DNA from: Lentilactobacillus kribbianus
GTDB lineage: Bacteria > Bacillota > Bacilli > Lactobacillales > Lactobacillaceae
Assembly (NCBI RefSeq): GCF_013184075.1
Contig: NZ_JABEQQ010000001.1
Coordinates: 496,001-560,000, forward strand
DNA length: 64,000 nt
Reading direction: 5' to 3'
In this document: piece after piece, positions 53,601-62,529 of the stretch
How the letters are laid out: every line of letters begins with the position of its first letter
How positions within the stretch are numbered: the first letter of the stretch is position 1
The notes under the pieces: model-generated
What the model was told of the DNA's origin: nothing
The model's input: only the letters and a program-made list of their open reading frames with translations
The model's database searches: none
Position numbers and translations under genes: made by a program

Positions 53601-54960
53601 TTTTTGCTCCCTCTGCTAAACCGTCAAATGGATGCTTGATATAGTGATAGGCATAAATAATCATTGCTCCAAAGGTAAAGAAGTGCACTGCAAAGGAAAT
53701 GGTCATTGAACCCGTAATATCTGCAACCCATCCTTGAATGGCAGGCCATACCCCACCACCGACAACCATCATTACTAGCATTGCGCCGGCAGTTTCGGTT
53801 TGGTGTGGATCTTCAATAAAGCCAAGTGTTTCAGTATAAATAGTAGCGTAGCCAGGTCCCATTAAGCCAGAAACTAAAATAGCAATGTACACACCGCTAA
53901 AGTTGCGATCAATCATCATGGTACCAATGGCAATAAAACCAAGAACAGAATACCAGAAGAGCACTTTAAGATGCGGAATTTTTCTCATTAAATAATCAGC
54001 TAAAACTCGGCCGATGAAAAAGGCAATGTAACTTCCAATAACATAATTAGAAGAAGTTCGTTCATTAATAGCTGGGTTTAAGGTTAATGCCAAACGAATA
54101 GTAAATGACCAAACTGATACTTGAAGACCAACATACATAAACAAAGTGAACATGCCATAAGTAAAGTTGTGATTTTTAAGGAGTTGCATCACAGTTTTAC
54201 CAGTACTTTGCTCTTTAACTGCCTTATTTTTAGTTGGTTTACCACTTGGAAATTGAGTAATCATAAATAAGATAATCATGATTGCAATCACAATAATAAT
54301 GTACTTATATGGTTGCAGGGTTTTTTGGAGTGCTTCTTCACCCAAACGAACTCGAGCACTACCAGATACTTTGCTGAGTTTTTCATCTAGATTTGCTCCA
54401 TTAGTAAAGATCAAATATTTACCAAGTAAAATACCAACAATTGAGCCAATTGGGAGGAAGGTTTGCGAAATATTAAGCCGTAAAGTTCGTTGTTTTTCCG
54501 GTCCTAATAAAGCTGAATACGTATCAGCCGAAGTTTCGATGATAGTCAATCCAGTGGCCAAAACAAACAATGCCAATAAAAAGAAACCATAAGTAGCGGC
54601 AGCCGAAGCTGGGAAGAATAAAGCACAACCAATCAAATATAATAGCAATCCAATAATAATAGTTACTCTGTAAGAAGTCTTTTTAATTAGCCATGAAGCG
54701 GGAATCGCCATCACAAAATAACCTAATGAAAAAGCACTTTGAACATAGGCAGAAGCCAAGTTACTCAATTGAAAGATGGATTTGAATTGAGTAATTAAAA
54801 TATCATTTAAACTAGCGGCAGCTCCCCACATTGGAAATAATAATGATACCAAGATAAATTGAAGGACCGGGGCTTTACTCAAATAGCCATTACCTAATTC
54901 TTTACCACGAAATTTAAAAATCCCAAATTCGTGTGGCCCATTGTTCGTAGAATGTTCCAT
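53587..54960 (-). CDS. MFS sugar permease, FucP-type
   Basis: The 457-residue, 12-helix carrier has the FucP family stretch MWGAAASLNDILITQFKSIF and then SAYVQSAFSLGYFVMAIPASW, and the second-half GPGYATIYTETLG. FucP members import L-fucose, glucose/galactose or other sugars with H+. The ATG at 54960 follows AAGGAGAG; the longer frame runs into the operator. It is the first gene of the operon. Confidence 0.88.
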   Translation of the reverse strand: MEHSTNNGPHEFGIFKFRGKELGNGYLSKAPVLQFILVSLLFPMWGAAASLNDILITQFKSIFQLSNLASAYVQSAFSLGYFVMAIPASWLIKKTSYRVTIIIGLLLYLIGCALFFPASAAATYGFFLLALFVLATGLTIIETSADTYSALLGPEKQRTLRLNISQTFLPIGSIVGILLGKYLIFTNGANLDEKLSKVSGSARVRLGEEALQKTLQPYKYIIIVIAIMIILFMITQFPSGKPTKNKAVKEQSTGKTVMQLLKNHNFTYGMFTLFMYVGLQVSVWSFTIRLALTLNPAINERTSSNYVIGSYIAFFIGRVLADYLMRKIPHLKVLFWYSVLGFIAIGTMMIDRNFSGVYIAILVSGLMGPGYATIYTETLGFIEDPHQTETAGAMLVMMVVGGGVWPAIQGWVADITGSMTISFAVHFFTFGAMIIYAYHYIKHPFDGLAEGAKNDQN

Positions 54961-54997
54961 ATAATTTACTCTCCTTAAAAATAAAGTGTCTGTCATA

Positions 54998-55011
54998 TGT
55001 AATCGATTACA
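54998..55011. promoter_or_regulatory. Perfect cre-type palindrome before FucP operon
   Basis: TGTAATCGATTACA is a perfect palindrome that fits TGWAANCGNTNWCA throughout, 38 bases before the permease start. CcpA is the simplest ligand. Confidence 0.7.
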
Positions 55012-55120
55012 TGAGTCATTGTATCATAAAATGAACATATTCCCACATGTAAAATGAAATTTTTCCCATTTATTCCAAATAACTAACTTAAAATTAGCAA
55101 AACATTGCTTAATTGTAATA

Positions 55121-55145
55121 AAAAAGCCCGCCATTCTGGCAGACT
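55121..55145 (-). terminator. Terminator after RibD-like gene
   Basis: AGTCTGCC pairs with GGCGGGCT (G-U pairs) on the minus strand, followed by T6. Confidence 0.65.
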
Positions 55146-55165
55146 CTCCTCATTGTGAGTGGTTT

Positions 55166-55708
55166 TTATATTTTAGCTCTAGTATAAGTTAAATAAGCAT
55201 AGTTATTAATCTTAGTAGCCGCTTCTAATTGTAAAACGCGTTGTTTAGTCTCCCCCGTAAATAGTGAAATGCCACTACCTAAAATGACCGGAACCGTCGT
55301 GATTTGGTAAATATCAATCAAGTCAGCATTGATAAGTGCTGGAATTAAGCTGCTGCCACCAATAATCCAAATGTCATTTCCAGGTTCTTCTTTCAATCGT
55401 TTCACCAAATGAACAATATCCTCATGTACAAAGTGCCGGTGTGGAATTGATTGTGACTGCAGCTGACTAGTTAAAATATAGCTTTCTTGTCCCTCGTATG
55501 GATAAGAAGCAGGCGAAAGTTCGTTAACTACCTGATCATACGTTGTGCGTCCCATCACTACGGTATCAACGTGTTCCATCAATTTAGCATATTCATGGTC
55601 GACTTCATTAGTCGTGGCGTTGAATTCCAAAAAATCGATGGAACCATCCTTACGGGCAATATAACCATCTAAACTTTGGGCAATAAATAGAATTACTTTG
55701 CGGGCCAT
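55166..55708 (-). CDS. Dihydrofolate reductase-fold protein (RibD_C/YyaP-like)
   Basis: The 180-residue protein of the RibD C-terminal/DHFR-like fold has LFIAQSLDGYIARKDGSIDFL, VVMGRTTYDQV, and IWIIGGSSLIPALI, all NADPH-binding landmarks. YyaP/YwjB-type members have no defined substrate. A 24-bp palindrome lies 33 bases upstream. Confidence 0.9.
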   Translation of the reverse strand: MARKVILFIAQSLDGYIARKDGSIDFLEFNATTNEVDHEYAKLMEHVDTVVMGRTTYDQVVNELSPASYPYEGQESYILTSQLQSQSIPHRHFVHEDIVHLVKRLKEEPGNDIWIIGGSSLIPALINADLIDIYQITTVPVILGSGISLFTGETKQRVLQLEAATKINNYAYLTYTRAKI

Positions 55709-55740
55709 GTTTTATACACCATCCTTTTAAATTGTAAAAA

Positions 55741-55764
55741 GTGATTATTATTAATAATAATCAC
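55741..55764. promoter_or_regulatory. 24-bp perfect AT-rich palindrome
   Basis: GTGATTATTATT joined to its exact complement, between divergent RibD-like and tautomerase genes. It may be an operator for one or both; the sequence recalls Fur/PerR-type repeats but lacks their 7-1-7 spacing. Confidence 0.6.
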
Positions 55765-55918
55765 ATCACTACCAAAAAGGTTGTAAAAGCTCCTAAGCTT
55801 AGCCAATTTATGGTTTAGCTTATGTTTCTGAAAATTTATTAATGCCACCCAGATAATGGTATAATTTGTAGCGATAAGAATGGCTGAAACCTCGGCCGAT
55901 GATAAGGAGAATGAAACC

Positions 55919-56308
55919 ATGCCAGTTATGCGAATTGATATGATTAAAGGGCGTCCCGAAGCCGAAATTAAGCAAATTATGGATATTGCTTATGAAGTAA
56001 TGCTTGAAACTTTTAAGGTGCCTGACAAAGATCGTTACCAAGTAGTTACTCAACACGAAGCCTATGAAATGAACATTTTAGATACCGGTATCGGCATTGA
56101 ACGGACCGATAAAGTTTTACTCATTAGCCTCACTTCACGGGCCCGGACTCGCGATCAAAAGGAACTCTTCTACAAGCGCCTCGTCGAAGAACTTGAAACT
56201 CAAATCGGTTTGCGACCAGCAGACGTAGTGGTAAACCTCACTATTAATGGCGATGATGATTGGAGCTTTGGTAACGGCGAAGCTCACTTTGTAAATGGAA
56301 AATTGTAA
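55919..56308 (+). CDS. Tautomerase-family protein
   Basis: The 129-residue protein starts MPVMRIDMIKGR, so Pro becomes the N-terminal catalytic base after Met removal, as in the 4-oxalocrotonate tautomerase superfamily. The length (about 130) is that of the fused MSAD/DUF-type members. The ATG at 55919 is chosen because Pro2 must follow it and AAGGAGAA precedes it. The longer frame from 55880 would bury the proline. Confidence 0.9.
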   Translation: MPVMRIDMIKGRPEAEIKQIMDIAYEVMLETFKVPDKDRYQVVTQHEAYEMNILDTGIGIERTDKVLLISLTSRARTRDQKELFYKRLVEELETQIGLRPADVVVNLTINGDDDWSFGNGEAHFVNGKL

Positions 56309-56316
56309 TCAAATAA

Positions 56317-56358
56317 AAATGGTATTTTGACGTTTTCACGTTAAAATACCATTTTTTG
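56317..56358. terminator. Bidirectional terminator
   Basis: AAAATGGTATTTTgACG pairs with CGTtAAAATACCATTTT between convergent tautomerase and SDR genes. Confidence 0.9.
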
Positions 56359-56367
56359 TCTTTAAGT

Positions 56368-57108
56368 TTATTGAGCGGTGTAACCACCATCAACGACGAA
56401 TTCTGAACCAGTCGAAAATGACGATTCATCTGACGCTAAGTATAAAGTTAAATTAGCAATTTCTTGCGGATCGGCTAAGCGTTTCATAGGATGTAAGGCT
56501 TCCAAATCTGTTCGCATTTCTGGATAAGCATCAACCATTGGTGTATGAGCATATCCCGGATGCACAGAATTAATTCTGATTGGGTAATTTTGATCAGTAC
56601 AATAAAGGGCGGCTGATTTAGTAATCATTCGCACCCCACCCTTAGAAGCATTATAAGAGAATAGATTAGGAATCCCAATTAACCCAGCAATCGAAGAAAT
56701 ATTAACGATAGAGCCACCATTAACTTTCATGTTCTTAATACCATACTTGATCCCTAACATGACACCATCTAGGTCCACCGCTAATAATTTATGCCACTGG
56801 TCTAACTCAACATGTTCAGCATCATCGAACTGCAAAACACCGGCATTATTAATTAAAATATCGACCTTATTAAATCGCTCTATTGATTTTTTAAAAACAT
56901 TTTCCCAACCGGATTCATCTGCCACATCTTGTTCGATAAACATGGCGTTTTCTGAACCTAGTTCATCTAGCACCACATTTGCCTGTTGGACATCTAAATC
57001 CGTAATAACTACTTTGGCACCTTCGTTAACGAAAGTTTTTGCAATTGACGCACCAAATCCCTTGGCCCCACCTGTAACGATTGCAACTTTTCCACTGAGA
57101 CGGTTCAT
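56368..57108 (-). CDS. R-specific alcohol dehydrogenase-like SDR
   Basis: The 246-residue SDR resembles the L. brevis R-specific alcohol dehydrogenase: VTGGAKGFGASIAKTF, NNAGVLQFDDAE, LAVDLDGVMLGIKYGI, Ser in NISSIAG, YNASKGG and the exact ending TGSEFVVDGGYTAQ, where the terminal Gln binds Mg2+. It would reduce prochiral ketones with NADPH. The ATG at 57108 follows GGAGGC. Confidence 0.9.
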   Translation of the reverse strand: MNRLSGKVAIVTGGAKGFGASIAKTFVNEGAKVVITDLDVQQANVVLDELGSENAMFIEQDVADESGWENVFKKSIERFNKVDILINNAGVLQFDDAEHVELDQWHKLLAVDLDGVMLGIKYGIKNMKVNGGSIVNISSIAGLIGIPNLFSYNASKGGVRMITKSAALYCTDQNYPIRINSVHPGYAHTPMVDAYPEMRTDLEALHPMKRLADPQEIANLTLYLASDESSFSTGSEFVVDGGYTAQ

Positions 57109-57189
57109 ATAAAAGCCTCCCATTATAGTTTTTAGGTAATGAATTCAATATCTTTTAATCAATTTTATGTTAACGCTAAATTCATATAA

Positions 57190-57205
57190 TGTAAACGCTT
57201 TTACA
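57190..57205. promoter_or_regulatory. LacI/CcpA-type palindrome before SDR
   Basis: TGTAAA-CGCT-TTTACA has 6-bp arms around a 4-bp centre, about 80 bp upstream of the SDR start. It is two bases longer than a standard cre. Confidence 0.45.
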
Positions 57206-57263
57206 AGTTTTGATTATGCTTTACTCTATAAATGATGACGATCTGGTCACGGTTAACTTAGCA

Positions 57264-57299
57264 AAAAGAGTAACCACTCAACTGAGTGGTTACTCTTTT
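57264..57299. terminator. Terminator after GNAT gene
   Basis: AAAAGAGTAACCACTCA pairs perfectly with its complement across two bases plus T-tract; it overlaps the last codons of the acetyltransferase gene. Confidence 0.88.
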
Positions 57300-57742
57300 T
57301 TAAGACGCTTCATGTATAAAAGGGGATATGGATTGCCCTGCTCATCATGGGTTGTTTTCTTATAAGTTTCAAATCCCATATATTCATAAAATCCCTTAGC
57401 TAACGGATTTTGCTCATTCACCGCAAGATCATTAACTGAGTAGTTTTTAATTCCGTAATTCAATAATTTTTTGCCGTACCCCTTGCCTCTTTCCGTATCA
57501 GCAACAAAAAGCATTTCAAGATGTTGGTTATTAACTCCCATAAAACCTACCGGAACATGAGTTTCATTTTCGATAATAATTAACCGCTGCACTCCCATTA
57601 ATGCCTGCGGAACATATTGTTTAATGTGTTTGATTTCTTTTTCGGATAGGAAAAGGTGGGTTGCCTTAACTGAACTTTCCCAGACTAATAAAAGTTGTTG
57701 GATCAGCCCTTCGGAGCGGTATTTTATTTCAGTAATTTTCAT
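57290..57742 (-). CDS. GNAT-family N-acetyltransferase
   Basis: The 150-residue acetyltransferase has the acetyl-CoA loop ADTERGKGYGKKLLNYGI (about residues 90-107, the Q/RxxGxG/A motif) and the C-terminal NPLAKGFYEYMGFETYKKT. The acceptor is unknown. It lies downstream of the AT-rich STAND-type gene on the same strand, 67 bp away. Confidence 0.88.
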   Translation of the reverse strand: MKITEIKYRSEGLIQQLLLVWESSVKATHLFLSEKEIKHIKQYVPQALMGVQRLIIIENETHVPVGFMGVNNQHLEMLFVADTERGKGYGKKLLNYGIKNYSVNDLAVNEQNPLAKGFYEYMGFETYKKTTHDEQGNPYPLLYMKRLKKE

Positions 57743-57809
57743 TTATTACCTCACTGGTTGTGATTGTAATTTAAATAATCCTCTATCCTATTCATAATTC
57801 TATATTAAT

Positions 57810-60800
57810 TTAAAACCTTTCAATAAATTCCCTCATAAGAACATCCTGAATTTTATCTTTTAACTTTTCTTGTAAATTTTTCAAATACACTACGTCAGAA
57901 GGATCTTTAAATATAGTCAATAATTTAGAAACAAAATTAAGATCTTTTTTTATTTCTGGAACTTCAGAACCTGACCAGTATTTATTAAACTTCAAAATAC
58001 TAAACTCTTTTAACGGATAATTTTTATCAGCAATAATTTTAAAACAATAAAACATATCATCATATGAAAAAAATCTATTTTCTAAATTTAAAATTTTTTT
58101 AATTGTATTGATATCATTAGTATTTCGAAGTATTGTAGCTAACCATTCTTTCTTTGCATCTGTTCCTATAGCAAAAACTGCTTGCCATCCATTATTAAAA
58201 TATGAATACATAGGATTTCTATCTTCAATTTTGAGTTTGATTAAATCTAAGAATGATGGAGCTTTCCATAAAATCATTATTTTAGATTCAAGCATACCTT
58301 GACTCCACCAATAGTTAGAATTTAAATCATTAAAAAGGAAATTTATTATTTTCTTCTGAAAAATATCATCGTCTTTTAGTAAAATAAATAAAGAATTATT
58401 GATATCAATTTCATTAGGCAACCCAGCTATATAGAAATCATATAGTTTATTTTTTTCATGGATATTATCAAAAAATATCTTTGCATCAATATCTGATAAG
58501 AACCTAAATGAAAAAAACTGGCCATAATTAATTGTTTTGTCAATAATTAGTTCATTAATTTTACTATTTTCTTGTACTATTTTAGCAAGATTATCATACT
58601 GTACAATACCCCATTCTTCTTTATTAAAATTTTTTATCAATGAATATAGTATTTCTATATCATTTGCATTAGGATTTTTTATTGATGAATATATAAGATA
58701 AAAAAGCTGTTTATTTTCCCAATAACATGTTTTGAAATCATTTAAAAAACGACGAATTCCATACATACAGACTAATCGGTAAAGAATATGTGTATTTACC
58801 TTTTCCAATCCTGTTTCTAAAATAGATTTAATAAGAAATTCCTTTTGATCTTGATTTAATATTTTTAAACCATTTTCAAAACTTTGTTCAATCCTATCAA
58901 CATTTACAAGAGGATTAGATTTCATACATTTCGCAATACAATAAGAATACTTTTTTGATTCCATATAGGATTTATCTATCAAATGATTAATTTGTGGATT
59001 TTTCTTTAAATAAGGAATTTCTCCAGATATATTAGAATAATTGTTCATTATCCAATAACATTCTTGCAAAGAGTCAAATGAGTTCATCACTTGTTTTACA
59101 GAAATATCATTATTAATATAATCTAATCGTTTAGCCTCTACAGCTATAAATTTTTTATTGTCACTACTAATATTTGATGAAGCATTTGCTGCATCCAAAA
59201 ATGTGTTAATATCTACATCTGCAATTTTTTTCGTTTTATTTGTATAATTAATTTTTTCATGTACTAATGTTAGAAATGTATTTTCAGGAATAAGATTGTT
59301 CTTTACCAAATAACTAATAATATTTAAAATTTTCTTTCTAACAACCATATCGATAGAATTATCATCAAGATTATATTTTATATAACTGAAATTTCCATTA
59401 TCATTCATAACGGAATACTTACTACCTCGTGTATTCAAAAAAGAGCGGCATGTAAATAAAAGACATTCTGATACAACCAGATTATTTCTATGCATTTCTC
59501 GTTCAAAGGCGTTTATAGCTATTTTTAATATAGCATTAGGATCTAAAAGTTCAGGATTAAATCCAAATACTTCAATAAAGAAATTAGTAATATTAATTAC
59601 ATATTTACCATTTTTTTCCAAATAGTTTAGGCATTCGCTAACTACTATGCTAGTATTTTCCTTTATGTTTGCCCGTGTTAAAGTGCGCATAAGTTTAAGG
59701 AAATCATTATATTCACCTCTTGCACTCCTATCAAAATCTTTGAATTGAAAAGATGGTACATAATTAGTTAATGGTAATTTATTAATAATACTCATTTCCA
59801 TTTCGATAACCTTTGATTCTAAAAAAATACCAAACATCACTAAATAATCAATTTTGTTTTTTTCTGACATGCTAGAAATTGTTGAATCATAAAAGTCACG
59901 TGCAATTTTTCCTAATTTATTTTCATTTATTTCATTAATTTCGATTGCACTTGCACGATTTAAAGATGACACTAAATTATGAAATCCATAACTATATATC
60001 GTACTAAATAAATCTTTCAAATAAAAACGATGTGATTCAAAAAAATAATAATATAAGATATAATCTCGTAATGATTGGTCCTCTATACTAACTGCCTTGT
60101 TTTGAAAAATATTACAAATTTCTTTATCATTAAGCCACACCACATCGTTTACAAATTGATTCATTTCCAAATCAAGAACTTTTAAAATAGAAGAAAGATT
60201 ATTATTATCACGAAATTTAATTCGTTCAAAAACGGCTACGATAAATAAAGAACGCATACATGAATCTGATATTTTTGCATCATTTATTACGTATTTATAG
60301 TAATTGACCATAATAGAATGAGTATTTTTTAAAACATTAATCCCTTTTTCGCTGACTAACTTTGCTGCAATAACTGCTTGTCGAGGGTTATTATGTGATA
60401 ATTTAACTATTTGATTTCTAACGCCTTTATTTTCAGGGAAATATTCTTTCATTATTTGTCCAATAGTTTCATCATTTAACTCTTTTAAATAAAATAAATC
60501 TACATCATATTTATAACTAATTTTTTTAATATCAGATAAAGCGTAATCTCTAACTGTAATAATAAAATGCAAATTAATATTTTCTTGTAGAAATGAAAAA
60601 ATGCTTGCGAGGTCTTTCACCTCATTAACGTCATCAATTAATACATAATTATTTTTTGTCTTCGAGATAAAACCATCTAAATCATTGTATAAAAGTTGCC
60701 CATTACTTTTAACAAATAAACATTGATTATTAGGAATATCATCAAGTTTTCGTAATGATTCAATTGCAATTTTTGTTTTACCTGCTCCTGGTTTACCTGT

Positions 60801-61412
60801 AATAATTACAATTTGTTTGCTAATTATCAATTCATTTAATTTATTTACCTGGTTATCTTGGTCAACATACAGCGTATCTATTGGAGCATTAGTTTCACTT
60901 TTATCATGTTTTTCAATAAATTTATTAAAACTATTAATTTGTCCTGTCCAATTAGATAATTCAAAAAACTCTATAGCTAGTGTATGATACTCATCGATTA
61001 AATCCATTGCAATCATCGTTGAATTCAAAATAATCAGCGAATATGGTTTAGCCAAATTAATAAGTTCTTCATGTTTTTGCACTGAAATATTAGATCCTTC
61101 ATAACAACAAACAATTTTATCAATTTTGCCATGTTCTAATTTAGACTTTGTTTTTGCATCTCTAATATCAGATTCTAATTTTTTAACTGCATCTTTTCGT
61201 GTACCAAACATTGTCAAAATATACTTATCTGAATTATCTAAATATACATAAGTATCTGGTGTGCCTGGTGTAGTTTTATTGGAACCATCCATGGACCCAG
61301 GAGTGTACAATTCCCATCCATATTTTTGATGTAAATATCTATCGCAAAGTTTCTGAAATCTTCCTCCCTCCATTGATCGAATTTCACTTTCAATTTGGTT
61401 TAAACGATCCAT
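57810..61412 (-). CDS. 1200-residue STAND-type P-loop NTPase, putative defence protein
   Basis: Residues 1-150 form an N-terminal domain: EGGRFQKLCDRYL, then GSMDGSNKTTPGTPDTYV and YILTMFGTRKDAV. It is reminiscent of nuclease-like or effector/sensor domains found before prokaryotic STAND ATPases, but without a clear (D/E)xK. The NTPase follows: Walker A GKPGAGKT (206-213), Walker B YVLIDD (256-261), ITVRD (about 285-289). From about 330 to 1200 the protein is helical, Asn/Ile/Lys-rich and without recognisable motifs, like the superhelical sensor part of Avs/STAND proteins. Much more AT-rich than its neighbours. The start follows AGGAAGTG, 46 bases after the rlmH stop. A phage-sensing role is inference. 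Confidence 0.8.
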   Translation of the reverse strand: MDRLNQIESEIRSMEGGRFQKLCDRYLHQKYGWELYTPGSMDGSNKTTPGTPDTYVYLDNSDKYILTMFGTRKDAVKKLESDIRDAKTKSKLEHGKIDKIVCCYEGSNISVQKHEELINLAKPYSLIILNSTMIAMDLIDEYHTLAIEFFELSNWTGQINSFNKFIEKHDKSETNAPIDTLYVDQDNQVNKLNELIISKQIVIITGKPGAGKTKIAIESLRKLDDIPNNQCLFVKSNGQLLYNDLDGFISKTKNNYVLIDDVNEVKDLASIFSFLQENINLHFIITVRDYALSDIKKISYKYDVDLFYLKELNDETIGQIMKEYFPENKGVRNQIVKLSHNNPRQAVIAAKLVSEKGINVLKNTHSIMVNYYKYVINDAKISDSCMRSLFIVAVFERIKFRDNNNLSSILKVLDLEMNQFVNDVVWLNDKEICNIFQNKAVSIEDQSLRDYILYYYFFESHRFYLKDLFSTIYSYGFHNLVSSLNRASAIEINEINENKLGKIARDFYDSTISSMSEKNKIDYLVMFGIFLESKVIEMEMSIINKLPLTNYVPSFQFKDFDRSARGEYNDFLKLMRTLTRANIKENTSIVVSECLNYLEKNGKYVINITNFFIEVFGFNPELLDPNAILKIAINAFEREMHRNNLVVSECLLFTCRSFLNTRGSKYSVMNDNGNFSYIKYNLDDNSIDMVVRKKILNIISYLVKNNLIPENTFLTLVHEKINYTNKTKKIADVDINTFLDAANASSNISSDNKKFIAVEAKRLDYINNDISVKQVMNSFDSLQECYWIMNNYSNISGEIPYLKKNPQINHLIDKSYMESKKYSYCIAKCMKSNPLVNVDRIEQSFENGLKILNQDQKEFLIKSILETGLEKVNTHILYRLVCMYGIRRFLNDFKTCYWENKQLFYLIYSSIKNPNANDIEILYSLIKNFNKEEWGIVQYDNLAKIVQENSKINELIIDKTINYGQFFSFRFLSDIDAKIFFDNIHEKNKLYDFYIAGLPNEIDINNSLFILLKDDDIFQKKIINFLFNDLNSNYWWSQGMLESKIMILWKAPSFLDLIKLKIEDRNPMYSYFNNGWQAVFAIGTDAKKEWLATILRNTNDINTIKKILNLENRFFSYDDMFYCFKIIADKNYPLKEFSILKFNKYWSGSEVPEIKKDLNFVSKLLTIFKDPSDVVYLKNLQEKLKDKIQDVLMREFIERF

Positions 61413-61458
61413 ATTGCACTTCCTATCACTTAAAAATCAGTTATATTAAAAATTCTCA

Positions 61459-61938
61459 TCACTTATGATACGGACTACCCTCATTAATCATAAACGCCCG
61501 ATAAATCTGCTCCGTCAACACAGTACGCATCAATTGGTGCGGCATCGTGAACTTACCAAAGGAAATCTGGGTATTGGCTCGTTTCAAGACGGCTGGATCC
61601 ATTCCTAAAGAACCACCAATCACAAACGTTAAATCAGAGTGACCGTACGTGGTTAGTTGCTGTAATTCTGCCGCGAATTCTTCGGAGGTCCGTTCTTTAC
61701 CTAAGATGGCAAGTGCAAATACGTACTCGCGATCTTTTATTTTGCTTAAAATGCGTTCGCCTTCCTTTTGCATAACAGTGGCCATTTCGGCTGCACTCAA
61801 AGATTCCGGTGCTTTTTCATCGGGAACCTCAACGATTTCGAATTTGCAAAAACGGCCCAGTCTTTTAGCGTATTCCACAATCGCTTGTTTCCAGTATTTT
61901 TCTTTTAATTTTCCAACTACTACCAATTTGACGTTCAT
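61459..61938 (-). CDS. rlmH: 23S rRNA pseudouridine-1915 N3-methyltransferase
   Basis: The 159-residue SPOUT methyltransferase starts [16 protein letters not shown] and has [14 protein letters not shown], the SAM knot [11 protein letters not shown] and the invariant C-terminal EQIYRAF...GSPYHK. It acts on 70S ribosomes. The ATG at 61938 follows AGGAGAAT. Its 3' end (CCGTATCATAAGTGATG) resembles the staphylococcal SCC attachment core because both encode the same YHK end. Confidence 0.96.
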   Translation of the reverse strand: MNVKLVVVGKLKEKYWKQAIVEYAKRLGRFCKFEIVEVPDEKAPESLSAAEMATVMQKEGERILSKIKDREYVFALAILGKERTSEEFAAELQQLTTYGHSDLTFVIGGSLGMDPAVLKRANTQISFGKFTMPHQLMRTVLTEQIYRAFMINEGSPYHK

Positions 61939-61988
61939 TTTTATTCTCCTCGTTATTATGTGTGGAAAACCCACCACTTTTTAACAGG

Positions 61989-62303
61989 TTGTCCACAGAG
62001 TTATCCACAGCTTTATGACAGCCTGTTATTTTTCTTGGCAAGCATTTTTTTTGGATTTGTCAATAATCAAATTATTTATCCACAGTCTTATGCACAACAT
62101 ACGTTCGCATCTATTTTTTACAAACCTTATTATACCAGCATTTTACTATCCGAACAAACCACTTTCATAAGCTATAAAAAAGTTATCCACAGGCAAAAAC
62201 GACTTATCCCCTTTTGCTAACCACAGCGAAATTACTTGGTATTTCAGCTTTTAGTTACGTAACTGACAGTTATGCACAGACTTGTCCACATAAGGTGGGA
62301 TAA
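61989..62303. other. DnaA-box cluster between rlmH and htrA
   Basis: TTATCCACA occurs at 62001-62009, 62076-62084 and 62183-62191. One-mismatch forms occur at 61989 (TTGTCCACA), 62088 and 62270 (TTATGCACA) and 62282 (TTGTCCACA). Weaker ones are at 62204 and, inverted, at 62295. All seven good boxes are on the + strand within about 300 bp of AT-rich DNA. The rest of 61939-62480 shows no gene. Confidence 0.85.
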
Positions 62304-62485
62304 CTTTTATTTTGAACTGTAAATTATCAGCTCACCTATTTATTTCCGTTCGTAATTTGGATTAAATTACCAAAATGATTTCGATTACATTAAGTTTCCG
62401 TTCGGATTTTAAACGTTAAAACTATTCACGGCTTTAACTAATTGCTGGTTTTAGCGCTATGGCGCTGTTTTTAACCAACAAAAAA

Positions 62486-62508
62486 ACCGGTTCGCAAACC
62501 GGCTTTGA
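62486..62508 (-). terminator. Terminator after htrA
   Basis: CCGGTT pairs with AACCGG on the minus strand, followed by T7. A second small stem (AGCGC/GCGCT) lies at 62453-62466. Confidence 0.8.
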
Positions 62509-62529
62509 TCATATTAACGTTTTATTTAG

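Noticed and set aside
57743-61458. Complete mobile element around the STAND-type gene
   Set aside because: No integrase, transposase, inverted repeats or duplicated attachment core could be found at the two ends.
61960-62220. Possible 86-codon gene in the rlmH-htrA gap
   Set aside because: It lies across the DnaA-box repeats, has biased composition and no ribosome site.
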